Origin: Novosphingobium sp. IK01 | Lineage (GTDB): Bacteria > Pseudomonadota > Alphaproteobacteria > Sphingomonadales > Sphingomonadaceae | Assembly (NCBI RefSeq): GCF_033242265.1 | Contig: NZ_BTFW01000001.1 | Span: 62,001 to 126,000 of the forward strand | Direction: 5' to 3' | Length of the DNA stretch: 64,000 nt | Shown here: piece by piece, positions 19,974 to 27,912 of the stretch | Layout of the letters: every line of letters begins with the position of its first letter | How positions within the stretch are numbered: position 1 is the stretch's first letter | The notes under the pieces: generated by a model | Databases searched by the model: none | What the model was told of the DNA's origin: nothing | What the model saw: the letters and a program-made list of their open reading frames with translations, nothing else | Program-made: the position numbers and the translations under genes

Positions 19974-20079
19974 AAAAAAACCACCTGGAGGCTAGCTCCA
20001 GGTGGCCAAGGTTCAGGGAGGAGGTGCACCGAAGTGCACCAATCGGATCGAGCCATGAGGGGAGCGCCGATCCGATGTG
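19974..20079 (-). ncRNA. Candidate small RNA, CCUCCUCCC-motif (Cuckoo/CcsR-like)
   Basis: A minus-strand transcript of about 100 nt is predicted. Its 5' end follows a promoter at 20083-20111. In order it has: a perfect 9-bp stem ATCGGATCG / CGATCCGAT (20068-20076 with 20042-20050); a 7-bp hairpin GGTGCAC-TTCG-GTGCACC with a UUCG tetraloop (20023-20040); the motif CCTCCTCCC (20016-20024) and a short unpaired stretch; and a 10-bp terminator hairpin (19981-20005) followed by seven T (19974-19980). No open frame with homology is present. The CCUCCUCCC motif, able to pair with ribosome-binding sites, is the hallmark of Cuckoo/CcsR RNAs known from Rhodobacter and rhizobia. Membership in that family is inferred; standalone transcription is well supported by the promoter and terminator. 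Confidence 0.7.
19981..20005 (-). terminator. Terminator of the candidate sRNA
   Basis: A 10-bp perfect stem, CCACCTGGAG / CTCCAGGTGG, with a 5-nt loop and seven T residues on the minus strand (19974-19980). Confidence 0.9.
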
Positions 20080-20082
20080 ATG

Positions 20083-20111
20083 AAGATAGGCAACACTCGC
20101 GCACATTGCAA
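20083..20111 (-). promoter_or_regulatory. Promoter of the candidate sRNA
   Basis: On the minus strand TTGCAA (-35, 20106-20111), a 17-nt spacer, and TATCTT (-10, 20083-20088). The predicted start falls at about 20076-20079, exactly at the first stem. Confidence 0.6.
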
Positions 20112-20356
20112 GAGGTGGCCTGAAGAAAATTATTGCATTTTCTGTGAATATTTGTTTCCTCAGCGCCCCTTTCCTGAATGGGGCGTAAACCATGCGTTCA
20201 GGCAGGGGGAGGAGGTCGCGCCGCAGGAGTGTATCGGGCCATTGGCTGACCGGCATGGCGGCGGTGGGCTCTGAACGTTTCAGGGCCGTGACGGATCCCG
20301 CGCGGCGGGTGAAAAACGGAAAAAAATGTGGCGGGCGCGGGATGGCCCATCAAAAA
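20112..20356. other. Rest of the sRNA-sapC gap
   Basis: No credible gene. It holds a second minus-strand CCTCCTCCC (20207-20215) and a 6-bp hairpin CGCCCC/GGGGCG (20164-20185) 22 nt further on, without a T tract. An AT-rich stretch lies at 20125-20160. Confidence 0.5.
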
Positions 20357-20384
20357 AGCCCCCTTCCGTTGCCGGAAGGAGGCT
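20357..20384 (-). terminator. Terminator of the SapC-family gene
   Basis: Stem AGCCTCCTTCCG / CGGAAGGGGGCT with one mismatch and a 4-nt loop, followed on the minus strand by a run of T. Confidence 0.85.
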
Positions 20385-20411
20385 CCTTTTTCAGTCGGTT
20401 GCGGCCTGCGC

Positions 20412-21191
20412 TCAGAGCGCGGGCACCGCCGGGACGGCAGCCGGCGCCTTGCCCTGCTGGGCCTGCATGCCGAAAATCGCGCTCATCAGGTCGAGCGAGA
20501 AGATGTGGGCATAGACCAGCGGGAGAAGGCCGCTCTGGGCCCAGCCGCGCAGCACGTCGCCGCGGATTTCGCGCAGCTTTTCCTGATTGACCATCTGGAA
20601 GCCGCGATAGACGAACGGCTGTTCGACGCCCGGCTGCTGGATGGCGACTTCGCCTTCCATGAGCAGGTTGTGCTTCTTGAGTTCGTCGACGAAAGCCTGC
20701 GTGCGCTGGCCGGCCTGCTCGAACTGTTCGCAGAACTGGAGCGCCTGCTTGGTGGCTTCGCTGGGCTCGCCATCGGTGAACAGGGCTTCGCCTTCCTCGA
20801 ATTCGCCGACCAGGCCGCTGGCGGGATCGAAGCACAGCGACAGGTCATCGCTCTGCGGGGTGAGCTTGGCGAGCATGAACGGATAGCGGCGCGCATAGGC
20901 GGGCAGGTAGATCGGCTGGTCGATCCGGCCTTCCTCGTTCACGAAGACGTTCACGCCTTCGTTGAGGCCCATCAGCGCGAGCGGAACGGGGTTGTCGCCC
21001 GAGGCGAAGATGATCGGGAAATGGCGGGCGGCCTGCGGAAATTCTTCGACCGTGAGGGGAATCGCATGCTGGCCGATCAGCCAGGGCGCCGTCTGGGCCC
21101 CGCGCACGCGCCACGTGGCGTGGTCGCGGGTGTTGAGCGGCATGAGATCCTTGTAGAACAGGGGCAGGTTGGCTTGCGGCGCGCTGGCCAT
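20412..21191 (-). CDS. SapC family protein
   Basis: A 259-residue protein of the SapC family, common in sphingomonads and Caulobacter relatives. Typical patterns are LPLFYKDLMPLNTRDHATWRV, FPIIFASGDNPVPLALMGL and PIYLPAYARRYPFMLA. In other genomes such genes lie near TonB receptors or halogenases; here it is single. The name comes from an S-layer protein secretion gene of Campylobacter, but the function in this group is not known. There is no signal peptide. The gene ends in a strong terminator next to the sRNA gap. Confidence 0.85.
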   Translation of the reverse strand: MASAPQANLPLFYKDLMPLNTRDHATWRVRGAQTAPWLIGQHAIPLTVEEFPQAARHFPIIFASGDNPVPLALMGLNEGVNVFVNEEGRIDQPIYLPAYARRYPFMLAKLTPQSDDLSLCFDPASGLVGEFEEGEALFTDGEPSEATKQALQFCEQFEQAGQRTQAFVDELKKHNLLMEGEVAIQQPGVEQPFVYRGFQMVNQEKLREIRGDVLRGWAQSGLLPLVYAHIFSLDLMSAIFGMQAQQGKAPAAVPAVPAL

Positions 21192-21366
21192 GTATTCTCT
21201 CCGAAAACGTTTGCGACGCCCGGCGCGCCGCGTTCGACATCGAACGCAACACGGGCGTAAAACCCGGCATAAGCGGTGCGCGGGAGGGTGACAAGCGCAG
21301 CGCTGTGCGAGTTCACGTCTTTATCGGGCCCGGATGGGGCCGGGCCGGGCGGGCCCGGCCGGTGTT

Positions 21367-22809
21367 TCAGACCAGCTTGCCCGGATTCATCAGGCCAAGC
21401 GGATCGAGCGCATGCTTGACCGCGCGCAGGATCGCGAGGGCGGCCGGATCGCCCAATCGGTCGAGTTCGTCGCGCTTGAGCTGGCCGATCCCGTGCTCGG
21501 CGGAAATCGAGCCGCCCCAGGCTGTTACCATGTCGTGGACCTGACGGCTGATCGCCTTGCCGTCGCCCGCTTCCCAGCTCGCGCGGTCGGCGCCGGGCGG
21601 GGCGATGACGTGGAAATGGATGTTGCCATCGCCCAGATGGCCAAAGCAGATCGCCTGCGTGCCGGGCCATTGCGTCTCGAACAGGGGCACGGCCTCCTCG
21701 ACGAAGGCGGGCATCTTTTCCACCGGCACGCTGATGTCGTGCTGCATGGCCGGGCCGATCGCGCGTTCGGCGGGCGAGATGGTTTCGCGCAGGGTCCAGA
21801 AGGCTTCGGCCTGGGTTTCGTTGGGGGCCATCGTCGCATCGGCGATCAGCCCGGTCTCGAAGGCCTCTTCGAGCAGGCGCTGGGCGAGGTCGGGCAGGCG
21901 CTCGGCGCCGTCGGCATCGGCGACCAGCTCGATCAGCACATGCCAGGCATGATCCTGTTCGAGCGGTGCGCGGGCGCCGGGCAGATAGGCGCGCACGGCA
22001 TCGAGGCTGTGCTGGGGCATGACCTCGAAGCCTTCGAGGGCAGGGCCGGTCAGGCGCTGCGCCAGCAAAAGCAGTTCGCGGGCCTTGAACAGGTCTTCGG
22101 TGCCCGCCCAGAGCACTTCGCGCGCGGCGATGGCCGGTTCGAGCTTGAGCGTGGCGGCTGTCACGATCCCCATCGTGCCTTCCGAGCCGATCAGCACCTG
22201 CTTGAGGTCGAAGCCGCGATTGTCCTTCTTGAGGGGGACGAGCTGGTCGAACACCTGCCCGTCGGGCAGGACCGCCTCAAGACCGAGCACGAGCGCGCGC
22301 ATCGAGCCATGGCGCAGGACTTGCGTGCCCCCGGCATTGGTGGAGATCAGCCCGCCCACCGTGGCCGAACCCTTGCCGCCCAGCGAGAGCGGAAAGCGCA
22401 GGCCCCTGGCGGCGGCGGCTTCGTGCAGGACCTGGAGGATCACCCCGGCTTCGCAGGTCGCGCTGCGGGTGGCGGTGTCGACCGCGCGGATGGCGTTCAT
22501 CCGGCGCAGCGACAGGATGATCGCGTGGCCGCTCTCGTCGGGCGTGGCCCCGCCCGACATGCCGCTGTTGCCGCCCTGGGGCACGATGGGAATGTGGTGG
22601 GCCGCGCACAGGCGCACGAGGGCGGCAACTTCCCCGGTATTGGCCGGCGCGGCCAGGGCAAGGGCCCGGCCCGTGAACCGGCCGCGCCAGTCGGTCAGCC
22701 AGGGGGCGACCGTTTCGGGATCGGTGATGAAGCCCTTGGGGCCCAGCAGGGCGGCGGCGGCTTCGAGAAAGGCGGCGCCATCGGCGCCCTGTGCAAGCGT
22801 TTCGACCAT
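21367..22809 (-). CDS. FAD-linked oxidase (D-2-hydroxyacid dehydrogenase type)
   Basis: A 480-residue flavoprotein of the GlcD/D-lactate dehydrogenase family. An N-terminal PCMH-type FAD domain carries PQGGNSGMSGGA (77-88) and LGGKGSATVGGLISTNAGG. The C-terminal cap carries GHLGDGNIHFHV, SAEHGIGQLKRDEL and DPLGLMNPGK. It probably oxidises a D-2-hydroxyacid such as D-2-hydroxyglutarate or D-lactate; the sequence resembles the D-2-hydroxyglutarate type, but the substrate is not proven. It is a single gene downstream of which sapC follows on the same strand after about 175 bp. Confidence 0.85.
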   Translation of the reverse strand: MVETLAQGADGAAFLEAAAALLGPKGFITDPETVAPWLTDWRGRFTGRALALAAPANTGEVAALVRLCAAHHIPIVPQGGNSGMSGGATPDESGHAIILSLRRMNAIRAVDTATRSATCEAGVILQVLHEAAAARGLRFPLSLGGKGSATVGGLISTNAGGTQVLRHGSMRALVLGLEAVLPDGQVFDQLVPLKKDNRGFDLKQVLIGSEGTMGIVTAATLKLEPAIAAREVLWAGTEDLFKARELLLLAQRLTGPALEGFEVMPQHSLDAVRAYLPGARAPLEQDHAWHVLIELVADADGAERLPDLAQRLLEEAFETGLIADATMAPNETQAEAFWTLRETISPAERAIGPAMQHDISVPVEKMPAFVEEAVPLFETQWPGTQAICFGHLGDGNIHFHVIAPPGADRASWEAGDGKAISRQVHDMVTAWGGSISAEHGIGQLKRDELDRLGDPAALAILRAVKHALDPLGLMNPGKLV

Positions 22810-23038
22810 GGTGCCCGGCTACGCCCGCGCGGGCAACGCGGCAATCGCTTTTTGGAAAGATAATTTCATTGGCAACTTCATCGGCAATTTGCGGGCAATT
22901 TGTCTGGCAGGGCGTGCAGGTTAAGCCCATGTTCAACCGCCGGCTGTGAGGAGACGGTGCATAAAAGTCCGCGTCATCTCCGGAATTGGGGGGTGGTGAC
23001 GGCGGACATGAGGGATCGTTAGTTTCGTTGCCGATGTG

Positions 23039-23602
23039 ATGATGTCTGGTCTTGTCCACCCTTTCGTGGCCACGACGGCGCTGGTTTGTGCTGTCGCAGG
23101 GTCTGTTGCGCTTGCACCAGCGCTGCGTGCTGCCGTGCCTGTTGGCGCGGCGGCGGTCGAGGTGCGCGCGCCTTCTGCGCAGCAGGCAGGGGTGCCGCTT
23201 GACGCGGCGCCCTGGCGACAGGTCAGGATCGAGCAGCGGCTGATCATCCGCATCACGCCCGGCTTTGGCCGGGACATGCCCCCTCCGCCCCCTCCGCAGA
23301 TGATGCCGCCGCCCCCGATGCAGGGGCGCCCGCCACACAAGCAGCACGCAGCCACCTGCCTGCCGCTTGGCACGATTGCCTCGATCCAGCCCTCGCGCAG
23401 CGACCGGCAGATCATGCTGATCCTGCGCGACCGGCGGCAGGTGCTGGCCGATCTGGAAAAGACCTGTAGCGCGCGCGACTTCTATGTCGGTTTCTACGTC
23501 GAGCGGACCGAGGACGGCATGCTGTGCACACGGCGCGATCCGATCCATTCGCGCGCCGGGGCGACCTGCATGATCACCCGTTTGCAGGAAGTCGGCCACT
23601 GA
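23039..23602 (+). CDS. Secreted protein of unknown function, proline-rich
   Basis: I do not recognise a family. The 187 residues begin with a hydrophobic segment (residues 9-32) that could be a signal peptide, followed by a polyproline/methionine stretch at about 81-95 (PPPPPP, then MMPPPPM). The C-terminal part is compact, with four cysteines (107, 143, 163, 177), consistent with two disulfides in the periplasm. It has a moderate basic charge. GTG at 23036 precedes ATG at 23039 in frame; ATG at 23039 is chosen. It stands alone between the FAD oxidase and the helicase. Confidence 0.6.
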   Translation: MMSGLVHPFVATTALVCAVAGSVALAPALRAAVPVGAAAVEVRAPSAQQAGVPLDAAPWRQVRIEQRLIIRITPGFGRDMPPPPPPQMMPPPPMQGRPPHKQHAATCLPLGTIASIQPSRSDRQIMLILRDRRQVLADLEKTCSARDFYVGFYVERTEDGMLCTRRDPIHSRAGATCMITRLQEVGH

Positions 23603-23799
23603 ATGGTGGCAACAGCCGATTCGTGGGCGCTGACGCGCGGCTTTTCTTGACTTTCCGGCAGTATTCGGCATAGCGGCGCCCTATGTATGTCGGGTCCGTC
23701 GATCCGACCGGGAGGGCGTGACGAACAGCTGTTGGCGGTTAGCGCCGCATCGCACAGGTTCAGGTACGTCTCTTTCCTCGTTTTCGGAACATTACCCGC
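23603..23799 (+). promoter_or_regulatory. Possible promoter/long leader of the helicase gene
   Basis: TTGACT (near 23648), a 17-nt spacer and ATAGCG. The start would leave an untranslated leader of about 120 nt. DEAD-box helicase genes often have such leaders. The -10 match is weak. Confidence 0.3.
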
Positions 23800-25347
23800 A
23801 TGAAGTTTGCCGATCTCGGCCTCTCTGATGAATTGCTAAAGTCGGTCACGGATGCCGGCTATGACGAGCCGACTCCGATCCAGGCACAAGCAATTCCCTC
23901 TGTCCTGATGATGCGCGACATCATCGGCATCGCCCAGACCGGTACCGGCAAGACCGCCAGTTTCGTTTTGCCGATGATCGACATTCTCGCCCATGGCCGC
24001 CGTCGCGCGCTCATGCCGCGTTCGCTGATCCTCGAACCGACCCGCGAACTGGCCGCCCAGGTGGCCGAAAACTTCGAGAAGTACGGCAAGAATCACGACC
24101 TCAAGATGGCCCTGCTGATCGGCGGGGTGCAGATGGGTGATCAGGTCAAGGCGCTGTCCGAAGGGGTCGACGTGCTGATCGCGACGCCGGGCCGCCTGAT
24201 GGACCTGTTCGAACGTGGCAAGATCCTGCTCACGGGCTGCGAACTGCTGGTCATCGACGAAGCGGACCGCATGCTCGACATGGGGTTCATCCCCGACATC
24301 GAATCGATTTGCGCCAAGCTGCCCGCCCAGCGCCAGACGCTGCTGTTCTCGGCCACGATGCCGCCGCCGATCAAGAAGCTGTCCGACCGGTTCCTGTCGA
24401 ACCCCAAGTCGATCGAGGTGGCGCGACCTGCCAGCACCAACATCAACATCGCCCAGTACAAGGTCAAAGTGTCGAGCCGCGCCAAGCGCGAGGCGCTGCG
24501 CCACCTGCTGCGCACCGACAACGTGTCGACCGCGATCGTCTTCTGCAATCGCAAGACGACCGTGCGCGATCTGGCCAAGAGCCTCAAGCGCCACGGTTTT
24601 GCCGCTGGCGAGATCCATGGCGACATGGACCAGCCCGCGCGCCTTGCCGAACTCCAGAAGTTCAAGGACGGCGTGATCAACATTCTCGTCGCCTCCGACG
24701 TGGCCGCACGCGGCCTCGACGTGAAGGGGGTGAGCCATGTGTTCAACTTCGACACGCCCTGGCACCCTGACGACTATGTCCACCGGATCGGCCGTACCGG
24801 TCGTGGCGGCGCAACGGGCCGTGCGTTCACGCTCATCAGCCCCGAAGATGCCGAAGCGATCGAGAACGTCGAGAAGCTCACCGGCAGCCCTATCCCCGTG
24901 ATGACGCTCGACATGGGCGAAGGCGAGGACAAGTCTGCTCCCGAGAAGGCCGGATCGGACAAGACCGGTCGCCGTGGCCGCGAAGAGGGCCGGAAGGAAG
25001 AAAGCCGGCGCGAGGACGGACGGCGGAGCCGTGGCGGCAAGTCGGACGGGAGCAGGTCGGATAGGGCCGACCGCAGCGACGCGCGCCGTCAGGAGGCCCC
25101 GCAGGATCAGGACGCCCGCGCCGAACGTGCGCCTGCCCGTCGTGAGGAATCCCGCCGTGAGGAGGCCCGTCGTGAGGAACCTCGCCGCGAAGAACAGCGT
25201 CGCGATGATTATCGCCGCGATGACCAGCGCCGCGATATGACGCGTCGCGAGGAACCGCGCCGCCGCGACTATCGGGCCGAGCCGCCCAGCGCGCCGGGCG
25301 AATGGAACGGGCCGATCCCCGGCTTCCTCCACGTTTCCGCACTCTGA
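23800..25347 (+). CDS. DEAD-box RNA helicase, RhlE-like
   Basis: An ATP-dependent RNA unwinding enzyme. The 515 residues hold all helicase motifs: Q motif near 23-30 (PTPIQAQ), Walker A AQTGTGKT at 45-52, DEAD near 153 (VIDEADRML), SAT, and HRIGRTGR near 328. The family usually acts in ribosome maturation or RNA decay. After residue ~370 there is a 140-residue low-complexity tail of Arg/Glu/Asp-rich repeats (EESRREEARREEPRREE-like), ending in NGPIPGFLHVSAL. The basic/acidic tail probably binds RNA or promotes condensate formation; this is inference. A bidirectional terminator follows. Confidence 0.92.
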   Translation: MKFADLGLSDELLKSVTDAGYDEPTPIQAQAIPSVLMMRDIIGIAQTGTGKTASFVLPMIDILAHGRRRALMPRSLILEPTRELAAQVAENFEKYGKNHDLKMALLIGGVQMGDQVKALSEGVDVLIATPGRLMDLFERGKILLTGCELLVIDEADRMLDMGFIPDIESICAKLPAQRQTLLFSATMPPPIKKLSDRFLSNPKSIEVARPASTNINIAQYKVKVSSRAKREALRHLLRTDNVSTAIVFCNRKTTVRDLAKSLKRHGFAAGEIHGDMDQPARLAELQKFKDGVINILVASDVAARGLDVKGVSHVFNFDTPWHPDDYVHRIGRTGRGGATGRAFTLISPEDAEAIENVEKLTGSPIPVMTLDMGEGEDKSAPEKAGSDKTGRRGREEGRKEESRREDGRRSRGGKSDGSRSDRADRSDARRQEAPQDQDARAERAPARREESRREEARREEPRREEQRRDDYRRDDQRRDMTRREEPRRRDYRAEPPSAPGEWNGPIPGFLHVSAL

Positions 25348-25378
25348 TCCGCCCTGAAAGGGGCGATCTGGCTGACGC

Positions 25379-25420
25379 AAAAAAGGGCGTCCGGGCTTTT
25401 GCCCCGGACGCCCTTTTTTG
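25379..25420. terminator. Bidirectional terminator
   Basis: An 11-bp stem GGGCGTCCGGG / CCCGGACGCCC with A tract before and T tract after, serving both the helicase (plus) and the ABC-F gene (minus). Confidence 0.9.
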
Positions 25421-25428
25421 GTTCCGTA

Positions 25429-27219
25429 TCAGGCGCCTTCGACCTGCTCGGCCAGTTCGAGCCAGCGCTCCTCGGCGCTTTCCTTGTCGGCGCGGGCCTT
25501 GGCCACGGCTTCGCTGAGCGCGGCGAACTTTTTCGGGTCGCGGGTGTAGAGCGCGGGATCGGCCAGCGCCGCCTCGTCGCGGGCGATGGCCGCGTCGAGG
25601 TCCTCGATCTTCTTGGGCAGAAGCTCGTAGTCGCGCTGGTCCTTGTAGGAGAGCTTGGCCTTGCGCGGCGGGGGCGGGGGGGCTGCCACCGGGGCGGTGG
25701 CCTTGGGCGCGCCTGCCTTGGGAACACCGGCCAGCCGCGCCTTGCGCTGCTTTTCCCAGTCGGCATAGCCGCCCACCACGATGTCGACCTTGCCCGAGCC
25801 GTCCATGCCCAGCGTCAGGTTGACCGTGCGGTCGAGGAAGTCGCGGTCGTGGCTGACGATCAGCACGGTGCCATCGTAGTCGGCGATCACTTCCTGCAAC
25901 AGGTCGAGCGTTTCGAGGTCGAGGTCGTTGGTCGGTTCGTCGAGGACCAGCAGGTTCGAGGGGCGGGCAAATTCGCGCGCGAGCAGCAGGCGCGAGCGCT
26001 CGCCGCCCGAAAGCGTGCCCACGCGCGCTTCCACGAGGCCGGGATCGAACAGGAAGTCCTTGAGATAGCCGTGGATGTGCTTGCGCACGCCGCGCACGTC
26101 GATCCAGTCGCCGCCTTCGGCCAGAACATCGCGCACGCGCTTGTCGGGGGCCATCAGGCTGCGCTGCTGGTCGATGGTGACGCCGTTGAGCGTCTGGGCG
26201 AGGGTGACGGTGCCTTCGTCGGGCTTGAGTTCACCGGTCAGGATTTTCAGCAGCGTGGTCTTGCCCGCGCCATTGGCGCCGACCAGACCGATGCGGTCGC
26301 GGCGCGAGATGCGCAGCGAGAAGTCCTTGATGATCGTGCGATCCCCGAACCGCTTGGTGACGTGTTCGGCCACGATCACCGACTTGGTCTTGGTGTCGTC
26401 GCTCGCCAGCGCCAGCTTGGCTGCGCCTTGCGGGCCCGACATCGCGGCGCGTTCGGCGCGCATTTCGTGCAGCTTTTCGAGGCGCCCCATGTTGCGCTTG
26501 CGCCGCGCGGTCACCCCGCGGTGGAGCCAGTGTTCCTCGATCTTGAGCTTGGCGTCGAGCTTGTCGGCGGCGCGCGCTTCCTCGGCGTGGACCTGTTCCA
26601 TCCACGCTTCATAGCCGCCAAAGCCGATTTCGCGGCGGCGCAGGCTGCCACGGTCGAGCCAGAGCGTCGCGCGGGTGAGGCGGGTGAGGAAGGTACGGTC
26701 GTGGCTGATCACCACGAAGGCCCCGGTATAGCGTTGCAGCCACTCTTCGAGCCAGTCGATCGCGGCAAGGTCGAGGTGGTTGGTCGGTTCGTCGAGCAGC
26801 AGCACGTCGGGTTCTTGCGCGAGGGCGCGGGCCAGTGCTGCGCGGCGGCGTTCGCCGCCCGAGGCGCTCTCGGCCTGACGCGAGAGGTCGATGCCCAACT
26901 GGTCGGCGATGGCTTCCACTTCGTGGGCCTCGGGCGCATCGGGGCCATGCAGCGCGAAATCGCGCAAGGTGGCAAAGCCCTTGAAGAACGGGTCCTGTTC
27001 GAGGGTGATCACGCGCGTGCCCGGCTGGACCGAACGCTTGCCCTTGTCGGCGTCGATCGTGCCCGCGATGAGCTTGAGCAGGGTGCTCTTGCCCGCGCCG
27101 TTGCGCCCGATCAGGGCCAGACGGTCACGCGGGGCGATTTGAATGTCGAGGTCCTGGAAAAGCCAGCCGGTGCCCTGATGCAGGCCCAGCCCTTCCCAGC
27201 TCAGGATTGGTGCTGCCAT
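25429..27219 (-). CDS. ABC-F family ATPase, Uup-like
   Basis: A soluble duplicated ATP-binding-cassette protein of 596 residues with no membrane domain. The first cassette has GRNGAGKST (38-46), the signature SGGERRR and LLLDEPTNHLDL; the second has GANGAGKTT near 326 and SGGERSR with VLDEPTNDLDLET. A C-terminal coiled coil (YKDQRDYELLPKKIEDLDAAI...) fits Uup or a related member. Such proteins act at the ribosome or on DNA transactions. The ATG at 27219 gives the proper N-terminus. It shares the terminator with the helicase gene. Confidence 0.9.
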   Translation of the reverse strand: MAAPILSWEGLGLHQGTGWLFQDLDIQIAPRDRLALIGRNGAGKSTLLKLIAGTIDADKGKRSVQPGTRVITLEQDPFFKGFATLRDFALHGPDAPEAHEVEAIADQLGIDLSRQAESASGGERRRAALARALAQEPDVLLLDEPTNHLDLAAIDWLEEWLQRYTGAFVVISHDRTFLTRLTRATLWLDRGSLRRREIGFGGYEAWMEQVHAEEARAADKLDAKLKIEEHWLHRGVTARRKRNMGRLEKLHEMRAERAAMSGPQGAAKLALASDDTKTKSVIVAEHVTKRFGDRTIIKDFSLRISRRDRIGLVGANGAGKTTLLKILTGELKPDEGTVTLAQTLNGVTIDQQRSLMAPDKRVRDVLAEGGDWIDVRGVRKHIHGYLKDFLFDPGLVEARVGTLSGGERSRLLLAREFARPSNLLVLDEPTNDLDLETLDLLQEVIADYDGTVLIVSHDRDFLDRTVNLTLGMDGSGKVDIVVGGYADWEKQRKARLAGVPKAGAPKATAPVAAPPPPPRKAKLSYKDQRDYELLPKKIEDLDAAIARDEAALADPALYTRDPKKFAALSEAVAKARADKESAEERWLELAEQVEGA

Positions 27220-27320
27220 GGGCCGCCGCTTAGCCGTCCGGCCGGGCAAGGTCCACATGAACCTGTTGGAACGGCCTATTCACAGCTTGTTCAATGGCCT
27301 TGTTATAGGCACAACCCATC

Positions 27321-27656
27321 ATGATGTTTCGACGCTCTCTTCTGACCGCCACGGGTGCGACGGCGCTGGCCTGCCTTGCCGGAACCTTTCTGGCCGGAAC
27401 CTTTCTTGCGGGAACCGCGCAGGCACAGGTCCGCAACGAGCAGGACCGCGTGCGCGAGGATCTGGCCGCCGGGCATGTCCGCTCGCTGCGCGAGATCGAG
27501 GCGCGCGTCCTGCCCTCGATGCGGGGGATGCAGTATCTGGGGCCGGAATACGATGCCCAGGCGCGGGCCTATCGTCTCAAGTTCATTCGCGAAGGGCGCG
27601 TGGTCTTTGTCGATGTGGATGCCCGCACCGGGCAGATCCTGAGCGACTCCCGTTAA
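27321..27656 (+). CDS. PepSY-domain periplasmic protein
   Basis: A 111-residue protein with a signal peptide (residues 1-36, cleavage after AQA) and a PepSY-like domain (YRLKFIREGRVVFVDVDARTGQIL). PepSY domains often act as inhibitors or sensors next to two-component systems, and here the response regulator and kinase genes follow. The signal peptide contains three in-frame copies of a 15-bp unit encoding AGTFL. Role as an accessory to the kinase is inferred from the neighbourhood. Confidence 0.8.
   Translation: MMFRRSLLTATGATALACLAGTFLAGTFLAGTAQAQVRNEQDRVREDLAAGHVRSLREIEARVLPSMRGMQYLGPEYDAQARAYRLKFIREGRVVFVDVDARTGQILSDSR
27375..27416 (+). repeat. 15-bp tandem repeat in signal peptide
   Basis: Units at 27375-27389, 27390-27404 and a partial third at 27405-27416; encodes the hydrophobic core of the PepSY signal peptide. 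Confidence 0.8.
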
Positions 27657-27690
27657 GAGCCCGACCCCAAAGTCTTTCGGGTCGGGCTCT
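27656..27690 (+). terminator. Hairpin after PepSY gene
   Basis: A 13-bp stem AGAGCCCGACCCC / (G)GGTCGGGCTCT, beginning at the stop codon; without a clear T tract. Confidence 0.6.
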
Positions 27691-27912
27691 AGGCGTTTGA
27701 AGGGGGCTCCGGGGCGCATTCCGGGCGGTTTTGCCCGGATTTTCGGGGCCGGGGCCACCCTGTCCGGCGATCTTGTCCGGCGATTGCGGGAACCGTTTCT
27801 TGACCGTTCAGGTTGAGAGGGCCATCTAGCCGGCATTGTTCATGTTCGCACTGCGGGCCGGTCAAGGCGGGGAGCCAAGGTACGGGGCAGTGTCGCAAAG
27901 GGGCCTATCACG

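Noticed and set aside
22921..22936. CtrA-like TTAA-N7-TTCA
   Set aside because: Spacing fits but the second half has a mismatch; a single weak site in a region unrelated to known CtrA targets.
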